A stretch of 64,000 nt of DNA from UBA965 sp040396955 (GTDB lineage: Bacteria > Chloroflexota > Chloroflexia > Chloroflexales > Roseiflexaceae): NCBI GenBank assembly GCA_040396955.1, contig JBBAWX010000006.1, positions 1 through 64,000 on the forward strand. The letters are read 5' to 3'. Positions 1-9,328 of the stretch are shown here, piece after piece (the first letter of the stretch is position 1; every line of letters starts with the position of its first letter). The notes beneath the pieces were generated by a model. It ran no database searches, was not told where the DNA came from, and saw only the letters and a list, made by a program, of their open reading frames with translations. Both the position numbers and the translations under genes were made by a program.

Positions 1-3000
1 GTCTTTGTTTCGGGCATATTGGGATTGACATCGACTAAATATTTGGCCTTTGTAATCGATGCACCATCCAGCAAATATACACCATCAGCACCAGCGATAA
101 TACCGGTGGCCGCACTCCCACGTATCCCTGAGAAGGAATCAACGGCAAGCAAAAAAGGCACAGGCGCCAACGCCGAATAGCTCAACAACTCGTAGGCTCC
201 GCTCCCCGGATTGCGCGTTGAGAGATACAGATTGGTTTGATTGGGCGAAATCGTGACTGCATAAATGGGCCGGACAATACGATACTTTGTATCAACCATT
301 GCACCTTTCGCCGGATCGATAGTATAAACTGCCAGTGCAGTGGTATCACCAACATACACGGTACAGCGCCGAATCAGTGTAATCAGTTGGCACTGTACCG
401 CAAATGAGGTAATTTCTGCCTTGTGCTTACCGCCTTTGCCAACGGTTACTTTGAGGCCATCGTACAAGATTGGTGTAATATCACTGGTCACCACGCTACC
501 CTTTTGGATACGTTGCACCGCAATCACGTATCCTTCTTGGCCATCGACGGTTTTCAGCTCGCTTACACTGCCAGTCAACTTCGGGGCATAGGCGGTCAGA
601 CGTCTCGGATTGGCAGGGTCAATCAGGTCATACAAATAAATGGCCCCGCCGTTTGGTTTCGGAGGCATGGGAACATCAAGCCCAACATACACATAGCGCC
701 CCACCGCAGTCAGCGCAGTCACTTGTGCAGGCGTTTGCTCGATCCAATATGCCATTTCTAGCGCATCGTTATCAGAAATATCATAGATTGCTACATAAAA
801 AGCCTGTGCATTCAAGCGACCACTCACTACCAGCTGATTAGGGAACAGGGCATTTTGTGTCATACGCAAGATGTTTTGACCCACAACTGGAATCGTACGT
901 TCTTCGGTAAGTGTCGCCACATCTCGCACAGAAATAGAGGGTTGTATACCAGCCTGTAGATCTCCCTGTCGTGCCACAAACAACCATTTTCCGTTGCCTG
1001 AAATTTGCATATCGCGTTGCTCAGCGAGCACCGTCACCGGAGTACTTTCTGCCAACAATGCTTGCTGGGTCGGCGTACGCGACGGAGTACGGGTGTGTGT
1101 AACCGAGGGCGGCACTGGTTTGGGCACCAGAGTGAACGTACGCGTTGCGGTACGCACCGGCGAACCATTGATGATTTCAGCCGTCGCAGTTTGACGATCA
1201 AGAACACTCAGCTGGGTCTGCGTGGCGCGGGCCCACATGGTTGATGTCTGCAATGCAAACATCGTTGCAGTCAGCTGATTCGCACGCTCGCGCGTAGCAG
1301 TCCAGGCAGCGCGCACCGTCTGTGTCAAGGCATGTGGCGTGTTACTGGCGGTGGGTGTTGCGAGCGGCGTAACCGTACGCGTCGGCATCCCCTTTTGCAC
1401 TTCGGCAGTGGCGGTTTGTGCGCCCGCCGTACGACTCGCCGCGGCCTGCTGGGCACTGACCGCCGTTGCTGTCAAATTCGCTGCCCGCGTCGTAGTTGCA
1501 TTAGCCACCCGCGTTTGCACGAGACCATGGGTTGTCGGCGTTGCCGACAGGGCAATGGTAGTAGCCGCCGCCGCAGTACTTGTCTGGACCACCTGCGTCT
1601 GTGCGGCTTGCGCCGTCACCGTCGCAAGCCCAAGTGCGGTTGCCGTTATTGCCACATCGGTGGGCACGGCGTTGGCTGCATACCCAACTCCAGTGATGGG
1701 CAAGCGCAACGCAAACGACGCCACGCCATTGGTCACGTTGAATTTCAACAGTGCCGGGCGCTCACTACAATCTCCGTAGGTATAGCATTTAGCAGTGGAG
1801 GCGCTCGGCGGCAATTTACCGTAGGTGGGAGCAAATTGTAAATCATTGAAGACCACACATGCAGTGCCAGCTTCAGCGGTGTAGTCACCAGGCCCACAGC
1901 TTGCATTCACCCAATTGGCCACGTTGGGGTAGGCCTTGGTGGTGCCACCATAGACATCGGGCACCCACGTGGTCAACTGCGTCCAACTCATGGTGTTGTA
2001 GGTGATGGTTTTCGTGGCATAGTAGTTGCGCAACGTAATCGCACTCACCGTCGCGGTAGAACCCACCTGTACTCGACCAAAATCAATGAACGGTGGATCG
2101 AGTGCATAGAGAACCGTCGTCCCACTCAGACCCACTGCAATGGCGGTCGCCCCCGCAGTAATGACCAACCGCCCAAGATCGAGGCGCAGGTGGCTCTCGG
2201 CCGTCGGCGCATAGCGCAACGTAATCGTACAGGTCGCCCCGGCCGCCAACGTAGCGCCACAGCTTTGGGCGCCGATGCTATATACTCCGCCTGGACTAGT
2301 ACTAAACGCCACATTCAGCGTCTGGGCACTTTCTGCATGATTTGTCACTGTTATGTTTTGTGACGCCGTCGTACCACGGCCCACTTTGCCGAACTCAATG
2401 CCGTAGTCAGACAAGGTAACCGCGGCAGCATCGACCGATTGTCGTGCCAAGGCGACTGCGGCGGCCACATCAATGCGGGGCACGACAACACCGTTGCGGC
2501 GGTCGGTCACCAGCTTGCCACTCGTGCGGAGCCATTGTTGTACCTGAGCCACGCTGGCGCTTGGTGCCACGCTCCGCACCGCTGCCCAGGCCGCAGCGAC
2601 ATGCGGCGCCGCCATGGATGTCCCCTGCAAAAACCCATATGTCCCATTGAGCGTAGCTGCCAATATACGCTCGCCTGGCGCATAAAAATCCAGCAGACGA
2701 TTTCCCGCTTCGGTCGGATTATTGGCATCAGCCGTCGGTGAATTCGAAAATCCCGATACGCGATCTGGGACACCCCATTCTGCCTGCGTTGTCAACGTTG
2801 ATCCGACGGCAATAGCCGTCGAAATACATGCTGGGGCACTCATCTGCGACACATTTCCATCATTGCCAGAAGACACTACCGTCGCCACACGGAGTTCGTC
2901 ACGCAACCCGTTGATGGCAGCCGTGTACAGGCTATTGTTGAAGCCGGCAATGTTGGCATCATCACAAGCGCTCCCAAAAAGCCCGGCGCCAAGGCTCAGA

Positions 3001-3926
3001 TTGACGGCCACCAAGCTCCCTGGCATACCGTAAAAATTCACATACAACCAATCGAGCGCCGCAAGTTGATCACTCTTGTAGGATTTTACGCACGGAGCAG
3101 ATCCACCACAGTCGCCGGCCGCATCAAACCGTGTAAACACCTGAATCGCGATAATCTTTGCTCCAGGCGCCACCCCGGCATGGGTGCGCGTCTGATTGGC
3201 CACCGAATCAGAAATCGCCACACTGTTGCCAGCAATGATCGATGCCACATGAGTGCCGTGTTCACAAAACGCAATACCACTCGGGCACGGCACGGCTGTA
3301 TTGGGGCCATCAACTGCGGTAACATCACCGGGGCAGAGTGAATCGATGTTCAGGGCGGCATTTTCATTTGAAAAACAGGCTTCTTCGACCACTTTCCCCG
3401 CAAGCATGGAGTGTGTGCTTTCCACACCGGTGTCAAGCACCGCCACGAGTGTGCCACTACCGTCATATCCACCACTCGCCACGGCACGTGATTCGATGAG
3501 TTCGGTGCTTTCGACCAATGTCGGTGCAAACAGCATGTCGCTCTCTACGGAGGCCACGAGCGGGTGTTGCAACAGCACGGCCAACCCTGCGCGATCAACG
3601 GTCAGTGCCAACCCGGCCAATGAGGTATACCGCCGAGCATGCATGTCTCCGCCAGAGCGACCGCGTTGCACATCTGCGATGACCTGTGTTTGCTGTTCTT
3701 GAATCGTAGCTCGCCGCTGTTGCCGTTGCCGCATATCCAGCGCATGCTCGCTCCCGTACCGGTCACGCAGTGTCACAATGACGCGCGCATTCCCATCGGG
3801 TTGCCACGTCAGTGCTTCCTGTGCAAACGTCACAGCCTGACCATGCGTCGGTGCTGGGAACAGCAACGATGTCATGGTCATTACGACAACAATCACACTA
3901 CGAATGACTCGCCAGAATGTGTGCAC
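1..3926 (-). CDS. Secreted subtilisin-like serine protease (S8), 3' end cut by window edge
   Basis: At least 1308 residues are visible; the frame runs off the left edge. A GTG start at 3926 gives a signal peptide (Arg at residues 6 and 9, a Val/Leu-rich core, cleavage likely after THGQA); no clear Shine-Dalgarno is seen. The peptidase S8 domain has the catalytic triad D165 (LDTG), H223 (HGTHVA) and S437 (GTSMAAPH), with oxyanion Asn N355 (SSGNDGN). Next come immunoglobulin-like choice-of-anchor segments (about 480-680) with cysteines, then a long Ala/Thr-rich low-complexity linker (about 730-910), then a C-terminal region of beta-strand blocks resembling a propeller. It probably degrades proteins outside the cell or on its surface. 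The order protease, linker, propeller suggests a surface-displayed or cell-wall-spanning enzyme. The S8 assignment is secure; the role of the C-terminal region is inferred. Confidence 0.93.
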   Translation of the reverse strand, partial: MHTFWRVIRSVIVVVMTMTSLLFPAPTHGQAVTFAQEALTWQPDGNARVIVTLRDRYGSEHALDMRQRQQRRATIQEQQTQVIADVQRGRSGGDMHARRYTSLAGLALTVDRAGLAVLLQHPLVASVESDMLFAPTLVESTELIESRAVASGGYDGSGTLVAVLDTGVESTHSMLAGKVVEEACFSNENAALNIDSLCPGDVTAVDGPNTAVPCPSGIAFCEHGTHVASIIAGNSVAISDSVANQTRTHAGVAPGAKIIAIQVFTRFDAAGDCGGSAPCVKSYKSDQLAALDWLYVNFYGMPGSLVAVNLSLGAGLFGSACDDANIAGFNNSLYTAAINGLRDELRVATVVSSGNDGNVSQMSAPACISTAIAVGSTLTTQAEWGVPDRVSGFSNSPTADANNPTEAGNRLLDFYAPGERILAATLNGTYGFLQGTSMAAPHVAAAWAAVRSVAPSASVAQVQQWLRTSGKLVTDRRNGVVVPRIDVAAAVALARQSVDAAAVTLSDYGIEFGKVGRGTTASQNITVTNHAESAQTLNVAFSTSPGGVYSIGAQSCGATLAAGATCTITLRYAPTAESHLRLDLGRLVITAGATAIAVGLSGTTVLYALDPPFIDFGRVQVGSTATVSAITLRNYYATKTITYNTMSWTQLTTWVPDVYGGTTKAYPNVANWVNASCGPGDYTAEAGTACVVFNDLQFAPTYGKLPPSASTAKCYTYGDCSERPALLKFNVTNGVASFALRLPITGVGYAANAVPTDVAITATALGLATVTAQAAQTQVVQTSTAAAATTIALSATPTTHGLVQTRVANATTTRAANLTATAVSAQQAAASRTAGAQTATAEVQKGMPTRTVTPLATPTASNTPHALTQTVRAAWTATRERANQLTATMFALQTSTMWARATQTQLSVLDRQTATAEIINGSPVRTATRTFTLVPKPVPPSVTHTRTPSRTPTQQALLAESTPVTVLAEQRDMQISGNGKWLFVARQGDLQAGIQPSISVRDVATLTEERTIPVVGQNILRMTQNALFPNQLVVSGRLNAQAFYVAIYDISDNDALEMAYWIEQTPAQVTALTAVGRYVYVGLDVPMPPKPNGGAIYLYDLIDPANPRRLTAYAPKLTGSVSELKTVDGQEGYVIAVQRIQKGSVVTSDITPILYDGLKVTVGKGGKHKAEITSFAVQCQLITLIRRCTVYVGDTTALAVYTIDPAKGAMVDTKYRIVRPIYAVTISPNQTNLYLSTRNPGSGAYELLSYSALAPVPFLLAVDSFSGIRGSAATGIIAGADGVYLLDGASITKAKYLVDVNPNMPETK

Positions 3927-3962
3927 GAAGCTTGTCTGACTACTATAAAATGCAATGCAACG

Positions 3963-3968
3963 ATTATA
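3963..3968 (-). promoter_or_regulatory. Possible -10 box of the subtilase gene
   Basis: A perfect TATAAT on the minus strand lies 36 bases before the GTG start, in a locally AT-rich stretch (3940-4020) unlike the GC-rich surroundings. No good -35 hexamer is seen at 16-18 bases. Confidence 0.35.
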
Positions 3969-4022
3969 TGTTATTTTGCGCCCATTTATTTTTATTTTTC
4001 ACAAATTTTGATAATCAAAAAA

Positions 4023-4053
4023 CTGGATTTGTAAAGGTATTTTACAAATCCAG
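4023..4053 (-). terminator. Rho-independent terminator of the amidinotransferase-fold gene
   Basis: A perfect 13-bp inverted repeat (CTGGATTTGTAAA and its complement) encloses a 5-base loop. On the minus strand it is followed by six T residues. It lies 28 bases beyond the stop of the gene ending at 4082, and so insulates the subtilase from it. Confidence 0.85.
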
Positions 4054-4081
4054 CTATTTGTATCATATGCCAATCATCGGA

Positions 4082-5011
4082 CTACTCAGCATCACGCCAG
4101 ATGACACCGGTCATACAATGGATGCCCCCACCGCCTTTGGCCAATTCCGAGATATCGACCTGATGGCATTCGATGTCGTGAGCCTCAAACAACGCCACAA
4201 GGCCGGGGCTTCCTGCTGGCATCACCACCACATTCGGCGCCACCGGCACCATGTTGATAGCCCGCGGATAATGGGGCAAGCCCGGTGCATCGCAGGCATT
4301 GATGATGGTGAAGCCCATGAAGCGCAGGAGTTCGTAGGCAGCATGGGGCACATTATTGGGCACCATGACGGCGGTGCGTGGACCCACAATGTTGACGCCA
4401 CCGTCGATATGTCCGCAGCCCCACGGCATATTCACGATATGCGGCTCAAAGCCCATGCGTTTGAGCTCAGTTGCCACCTGCTCGGCACCCGCCTGATTGG
4501 TACGCAGACCGGTGGCCACCATGACCACACCGTCACGCACATAGACCACATCGGCACCTTCAAAGACCGCATCACCGTGCACTCCGTGCACGATGGGCAC
4601 GCCAGCCGCCAACATGCGTCGTGCTGACACCCATTCTTCCCCGGCACGTGCAGCTGATGCCATACGGGCCACAATTGCTCCCCGTGGTGTCATGAAAAAG
4701 TGGTCGCGACAAAAGTAGATGTTGGGTGTGGCCTGTTCTCCTGGAGTCAACTCCACGACTTCCACCCCAAACGAGCGATAGGTACTTGTCAGCATATCGT
4801 GCTGTTCACGCGCTGTACTCGGCGCCACAATGTCGTCCCACAATACGGAATCAGCATCGGTGATACCGTCAATCTCTGCACCCGGGCGATGCATGATGAC
4901 CCGGCGTAACCGGCCATACTCGGTCGTCACGCCAATCTGAGCCAACGGATCGGTGGCACGAGCACGCCACTGTGAGCCGCCATGGGCCGCATGCAAAAAC
5001 TCATGAGACAT
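4082..5011 (-). CDS. Arginine deiminase / amidinotransferase-superfamily hydrolase
   Basis: A 309-residue protein of the guanidine-modifying (ADI/DDAH/amidinotransferase) fold. Visible marks are FCRD (about residue 100), FEGADV (about 151), CGHIDGG (about 200, the His-x-Asp pair) and, near the C-terminus, GGGGIHCMTG with the expected nucleophilic Cys. Proteins of this fold hydrolyse or transfer the amidino group of arginine or its derivatives; the exact substrate cannot be read from sequence. At about 310 residues it is shorter than true arginine deiminases (about 400), so a DDAH-like or other guanidine substrate is plausible. The ATG at 5011 is preferred to the upstream GTG at 5020 because AGAGGTG sits 6 bases before it. 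It is monocistronic, ending at the hairpin at 4023-4053. Confidence 0.82.
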   Translation of the reverse strand: MSHEFLHAAHGGSQWRARATDPLAQIGVTTEYGRLRRVIMHRPGAEIDGITDADSVLWDDIVAPSTAREQHDMLTSTYRSFGVEVVELTPGEQATPNIYFCRDHFFMTPRGAIVARMASAARAGEEWVSARRMLAAGVPIVHGVHGDAVFEGADVVYVRDGVVMVATGLRTNQAGAEQVATELKRMGFEPHIVNMPWGCGHIDGGVNIVGPRTAVMVPNNVPHAAYELLRFMGFTIINACDAPGLPHYPRAINMVPVAPNVVVMPAGSPGLVALFEAHDIECHQVDISELAKGGGGIHCMTGVIWRDAE

Positions 5012-5138
5012 CGCAAGCACCTCTTTCGTTCACTGACTTTATGCATGTTCATCCTACCATACCGTGCACACGCATGAGTGCCAACTCATAGTACAATCAG
5101 TACAACTTGCCGTGTAGCAATGAAAGGTCAAGGCACGC

Positions 5139-5621
5139 ATGCAAGAGCACCATACCGCCATCCATCAACTTGCTGTGTTTCCGGCGCAGTTACAAGCAGT
5201 CGTCACCCGCATCAATCATGAAGCGTTGTCTGCCACACCACTCAGTGGCGAATGGAGCATCGCCCAAAACGTGCATCATCTCGCCGATTCACACAGTACG
5301 GCCTTTGCTCGTTGTCGACTTATCCTCACTGAGCACAACCCACCGCTCAAACCGTACGACCAAGACGCCTGGGCAACCCTCGCCGACAGTTGTAATCCGG
5401 ACATCGGCCCGTCGTTGCTCATCCTGCAAGGGCTCCACCAACGCTGGGCGGCGTTTTTTATGCATCTCGATGACGCCGATTGGCAACGCACCGGGCAACA
5501 CGCTGAGTCTGGTCCCATGACACTTGCCGGTATTTTGCACGGGTATGTGGCCCATGGGCACGCCCATCTCGACCAAATCACGCGTACGCTGGCAGCCTAC
5601 CAAGCGCTACAACCCGAGTAA
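5139..5621 (+). CDS. DinB/YfiT-like four-helix metalloprotein
   Basis: 160 residues. The pattern GEWSIAQNVHHLADSH (about residues 37-52) and the C-terminal HGHAHLDQI (about 137-145) supply the spaced histidines that bind a divalent metal in the DinB/YfiT family. Known members include thiol-dependent S-transferases (bacillithiol or mycothiol type) and damage-inducible proteins of unknown activity; the substrate here is unknown. The ATG at 5139 follows an AAGG sequence about 9 bases upstream. It lies 36 bases before the SDR gene on the same strand, so the two may be co-transcribed. Confidence 0.8.
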   Translation: MQEHHTAIHQLAVFPAQLQAVVTRINHEALSATPLSGEWSIAQNVHHLADSHSTAFARCRLILTEHNPPLKPYDQDAWATLADSCNPDIGPSLLILQGLHQRWAAFFMHLDDADWQRTGQHAESGPMTLAGILHGYVAHGHAHLDQITRTLAAYQALQPE

Positions 5622-5657
5622 TCCTCCTCTACTGTTGTCCTTGAAAGGAGTCATTTC

Positions 5658-6422
5658 ATGACTGATTATGGTTTACGTGGCAAACGAGCCCTTGTCACCG
5701 GCGGTGCATCCGGTATCGGTAAAGGCATCGTGGAGATGCTCGCCGAACACGGGGTTGATGTAGTCTTGACCTATCTTTCGAGCGCCGATGGCGCAAATGC
5801 AACGGTGGCCTACGCCCAATCTCAGGGGGTCAAGGCGTATGCGCTAGCGGCTGATTTGACCGACGAAGCCGCCGTCAATCAGGTGGTCAGCGAAACCCAG
5901 CGTTTGCTCGGTGGCATCGACATTTTGGTCACCAATGCAGGAGGCATTCTGGGGCGCAAAGGCACGCTCGACATTAGCCGAGAGGTGTGGGATCAAGCGT
6001 TTGCACTCAACGTGACGAGCACCTTTCTCTGTTGTAAGGCGGTTATCCCCGGCATGATGGCCCAAGGGGGTGGCAACATCGTGCTCATGAGCTCGCAAGC
6101 TGCCTTCGATGGCGGTGGCGTCGGCTCCAGCTACTACGCAGCCACCAAGGGTGCCATTTTGACCTACAACCGCGGGCTCGCCAAAGAGCTGGCCCCGCAC
6201 CACATTCGGGTCAACTGTGTGGCCCCTGGGCTCATTGACACGCGCTTCCACGACATCAACACGCCACCCGAGATGCGAGCAGCAGTCCGCGGGCGCATCC
6301 CACTCGGCCGCGAGGGCACCCCGCGCGATGTGGCCGGAGCCGTCATCTACCTGGTCTCAGATCTTGGCGCATACCTCACCGGCGAGACCATCATCATCAA
6401 CGGCGGCCAGAGCATGTACTAA
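5658..6422 (+). CDS. SDR-family NAD(P)-dependent oxidoreductase
   Basis: 254 residues, the classical short-chain dehydrogenase length. The N-terminal dinucleotide site TGGASGIG (about residues 14-21), the NAG motif (about 92-94) and the catalytic Ser and YxxxK (Ser144 region, YAATK about 157-161) are all present. The C-terminus has the TGETIIINGGQ block typical of FabG-like and sugar or alcohol dehydrogenase members. It reduces or oxidises a carbonyl or alcohol with NAD(P)H; the substrate cannot be deduced. GGAG lies about 8 bases before the ATG. It probably shares a transcript with the DinB-like gene and ends at the hairpin at 6427-6460. Confidence 0.88.
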   Translation: MTDYGLRGKRALVTGGASGIGKGIVEMLAEHGVDVVLTYLSSADGANATVAYAQSQGVKAYALAADLTDEAAVNQVVSETQRLLGGIDILVTNAGGILGRKGTLDISREVWDQAFALNVTSTFLCCKAVIPGMMAQGGGNIVLMSSQAAFDGGGVGSSYYAATKGAILTYNRGLAKELAPHHIRVNCVAPGLIDTRFHDINTPPEMRAAVRGRIPLGREGTPRDVAGAVIYLVSDLGAYLTGETIIINGGQSMY

Positions 6423-6426
6423 ACCG

Positions 6427-6460
6427 ATGCCCCCAGGTCGTGGATACGACCTGGGGGCAT
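6427..6460. terminator. Hairpin between convergent genes
   Basis: A perfect 15-bp inverted repeat with a GGAT loop sits between the stop of the SDR (plus) and the stop of the MFS gene (minus). No long T run follows on either side, so it is a likely bidirectional, not textbook, terminator. Confidence 0.7.
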
Positions 6461-6467
6461 GTTGTGG

Positions 6468-7667
6468 TTAGCCCAACACGCGCCGGCGCCAGAGCCACCC
6501 CATCCAACCCGCACTCGCAAGCAAGATGGCCACCGTCCCAGCAAACATGGGCACGGTCGGGATGGCGTCGGTGGCAAACACCGAAAACAGCGGCCCACTC
6601 ATGCCACCAATCGAAATAATCATCTCTTTGAGCGAGGCCACCCGCCCGCGCTGATCAGGTTTCGTAATGTCGGCATAGGCAGCTCCTAAGGCCGGAGTAA
6701 TAAAACCAGCCCCCAACCCCGACAATACCGCCATGACGATCATGGGGGTGAACTGCGGGAAGAGCATCATGCCTACATACCAGGCGCTATGGAGCACGAG
6801 GCCGATTGTCATCATCGAAAAGCGCCCAAATCGGTCGCTCAAACCACCGAGGCCAATTTCACCAACGGCCGTCGCGAGCCCCCACACCCCTACGACTACG
6901 CCGAACATGGTAGCGGTATAGGCGTAATTGCCATACAAGTACGCCAAGGCGGCCGGCTCAGTGGCCACCCAGGCAAAGGTCCAGGCGAAATCAAGCCACA
7001 ATAACGAAAGCAACACGATGAGCGGACGCGGCGGGTTTTGTAGTAGATTCCACAAGCTGTGAGATCCATCAGCGGCGCCGGCTGATTCGTGCAACGCTTG
7101 CACACGTGTCTCAGGGACCAACTGGGCCACCATGATGACAGCCACCAAGGCGAACCCCGCCGATATCCACCATGGTGCAGCAAACCCGAAGGCATCGTAC
7201 AAAATCCCACCCATGCTCGGCCCGATAATCAATCCAATGCTAATCCCACCGGTGACATAGCCGATCCACGCCCCACGTCGTTCGGGTGGTGCGACGTCAG
7301 CAGCAGCGGCCAACGCCGCCGGCATGATGCCCGCGTTAAATAGCCCCATGACAAAGCGTAATACGATGATGGTCAACAACGACTCAAAAAATGGAATGAT
7401 GATATTCACGACCACAATCGCCGTCAACCCGATTATCAACATCGGTTTGCGCCCCCAACGATCGACCAACTGCCCGGCGATGGGCGCCGCGAGAAAATTC
7501 CCCAGGGAAAAGGCAAAACTGACCCAACCAAGCATCCCCATACTGATGTTTTGTTCGATGAGCCAAGGGGCAAGTACCGGGTAGGGCATCGTGTGACCCG
7601 TCATCATCAGTGTCGTTGAAAGCGATAACAATATTATGACAACCAACGGATTGTACGAACGCTGCAT
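6468..7667 (-). CDS. MFS transporter, 12-TM drug/metabolite efflux type
   Basis: 399 residues with about twelve hydrophobic segments and the MFS loop signature VDRWGRKP between the second and third segments (about residues 70-77), repeated in weaker form (SDRFGRFS) in the second half. It is an inner-membrane proton-coupled exporter of unknown substrate, most like the tetracycline/multidrug (DHA1) group. The frame is open to 7874, but the upstream part is polar and has no membrane character; the ATG at 7667 begins directly before the first helix (MQRSYNPLVVIILL). It is divergent from the AlbA-domain regulator at 7940, which may control it. Confidence 0.87.
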   Translation of the reverse strand: MQRSYNPLVVIILLSLSTTLMMTGHTMPYPVLAPWLIEQNISMGMLGWVSFAFSLGNFLAAPIAGQLVDRWGRKPMLIIGLTAIVVVNIIIPFFESLLTIIVLRFVMGLFNAGIMPAALAAAADVAPPERRGAWIGYVTGGISIGLIIGPSMGGILYDAFGFAAPWWISAGFALVAVIMVAQLVPETRVQALHESAGAADGSHSLWNLLQNPPRPLIVLLSLLWLDFAWTFAWVATEPAALAYLYGNYAYTATMFGVVVGVWGLATAVGEIGLGGLSDRFGRFSMMTIGLVLHSAWYVGMMLFPQFTPMIVMAVLSGLGAGFITPALGAAYADITKPDQRGRVASLKEMIISIGGMSGPLFSVFATDAIPTVPMFAGTVAILLASAGWMGWLWRRRVLG

Positions 7668-7939
7668 GACTTTGTGTCTTCTCTCTGTGCAACATGCACA
7701 CCACGACCGACCACCAAGGAGACTCAGTGGTTGTCGTGCGCGCAACACATTCTTTCCTGTTTCATTGTACCGAACAATCACACCTCCTCGCCATGAAAAA
7801 GCCAGAAGTATGGTATGATAGTGCAAAATATATCGAGATAAAAAATACCAACCACATCGTGAGATGTCTGACATATTGCCTGCGCCGACGGAGCGATCAA
7901 CCGACTAGGCTCATCGCTTAGTGCGGGGGGATGGAGTGC

Positions 7940-9322
7940 ATGACGACCACCATTTTGCCAACACTGCTGAGCCAACCAGCTGGTCAAGATCTCGCGTATG
8001 TGCGCCCGACATTCCGTGTCGAGGAGTTAGCCGAGACCTTGGCAGCTCTTGCCAACGCCAGTGGCGGCACGGTCATCATCGGGGTCAACCCACGCAATCA
8101 ACGCCCCGAAGGCGTGCATGATGTGGCCCAGGCCACCCGCACCGTCCTCGAAGCAGTCGCACTGTGCACGCCCACCCTTGTCATCCCCATGCCACTCCAA
8201 CTCGAGCACAAAGAACACATGCTCGTGGTCGTCAACGTGCCCCGTGGCCTCCCCAACGTCTATGCGGTTGATGGGCGCTACCTGCAACGTCGTGGTGCCA
8301 ACGATCACCCGCTCGAGCCTGACGCACTCCGCAGTTTATTCGTCGAGCGGGGCGGCATGACCTGGGAGCGACTGCCACACCACGATGCCGCCCTCAGCGA
8401 TCTTGATTCCACCAAAATCACCGGGTACGTGCACCGCATGGGTTCCGTGGCCGAAGAAAACGCCGTCGAGTTCCTCATCAAACGTGGCTGTCTCTTCCAA
8501 CAAGAGCATATCGTCAAACCCACCAACGCCGGAGTCTTGTTGTTTGCCCACGATATTGGCCGCTTCTTCCCCCACACCGAAATCACCTTGGTGCGCTACA
8601 GTGGCCTCGAGATGAGCGACGAATTTATCCGCACCGACATCAACGACACCCTCGTAGAGGCGGTCCGGCAGGCCGAGCTTTGGCTCAGCCAGCACATGCT
8701 CCGCGGGAGCATCATGAAGGGTCTCGAACGCACCGATTGGGTGCAGTTTCCTCTTGCCGTGGTGCGTGAGGTCCTCGTCAACGCCGTGGCCCACCGCGAC
8801 TACCTCATCCGTGGCGAAGGCATCCGCATCACCCTCTTTGCCGATCGCCTCGAGTGCCACTCACCGGGGCGACTCCCCGGGCATGTCACCATCGAAAACA
8901 TCGCCGAACAACGCTTTTCACGCAACGAGACCATCGTACAGGTGATGGCCGATTTTGGGCTCATTGAGCGTCTCGGCTACGGCATCAACCGTATGCGCCT
9001 CCAAATGGAGTCAGCCGGCTTGCCACCACCGAGTTTTGCCGAAACTGACGGCGGATTCTTGGTCACACTTGCTGGGCAAGGCGATCCCAGCCAGCCAGTG
9101 GTCGACCCCAACGACCAGTGGCGTCGGCTTGGTCTCAACGATCGGCAGATCAATGCTGTGGCCGTCATCACTGAGCGCCGCCGCCTCACCAACGGCGAAC
9201 TACAAGAAATGCACCCCGACGTCTCCACCGAGACCATTCGCCGTGATTTGGCAGATCTGGTCGAACGCGGCATCTTGCTCCGCATCGGGGACAAACGGGG
9301 TGCCTATTACATCATGAAATAA
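7940..9322 (+). CDS. AlbA_2/Schlafen-type ATP-binding regulator with C-terminal winged helix
   Basis: 460 residues. The N-terminus (about 1-130) matches the AlbA_2 (divergent AAA_4, Schlafen-like) domain, with ASGGTVIIGV as its core. The middle (about 230-370) resembles the GHKL-type HATPase_c_4 domain: VREVLVNAVAHRDY is the Asn box and LERLGYGINRM follows. The end (about 405-460) is a DeoR-like winged helix (STETIRRDLADLVERGIL). Such proteins are usually transcriptional regulators; nucleotide binding probably controls DNA binding. ATG 7940 is preferred to ATG 7931 because a G-rich Shine-Dalgarno (7925-7936) ends just before it. Divergent placement with the MFS gene suggests it regulates that exporter, which is inference. 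Its stop is only 6 bases from that of the convergent nitroreductase. Confidence 0.85.
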   Translation: MTTTILPTLLSQPAGQDLAYVRPTFRVEELAETLAALANASGGTVIIGVNPRNQRPEGVHDVAQATRTVLEAVALCTPTLVIPMPLQLEHKEHMLVVVNVPRGLPNVYAVDGRYLQRRGANDHPLEPDALRSLFVERGGMTWERLPHHDAALSDLDSTKITGYVHRMGSVAEENAVEFLIKRGCLFQQEHIVKPTNAGVLLFAHDIGRFFPHTEITLVRYSGLEMSDEFIRTDINDTLVEAVRQAELWLSQHMLRGSIMKGLERTDWVQFPLAVVREVLVNAVAHRDYLIRGEGIRITLFADRLECHSPGRLPGHVTIENIAEQRFSRNETIVQVMADFGLIERLGYGINRMRLQMESAGLPPPSFAETDGGFLVTLAGQGDPSQPVVDPNDQWRRLGLNDRQINAVAVITERRRLTNGELQEMHPDVSTETIRRDLADLVERGILLRIGDKRGAYYIMK

Positions 9323-9328
9323 CCCGTT

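Noticed and set aside
1332..1841. Arg-rich open frame on the plus strand
   Set aside because: It is the reverse of the Ala/Thr linker of the subtilase, with unlike composition and no ribosome site.
6468..7874. MFS gene starting at 7874
   Set aside because: Residues before 7667 are polar, lack a membrane character and include a Cys/Arg-rich stretch with no family match; ATG 7667 begins the first helix.
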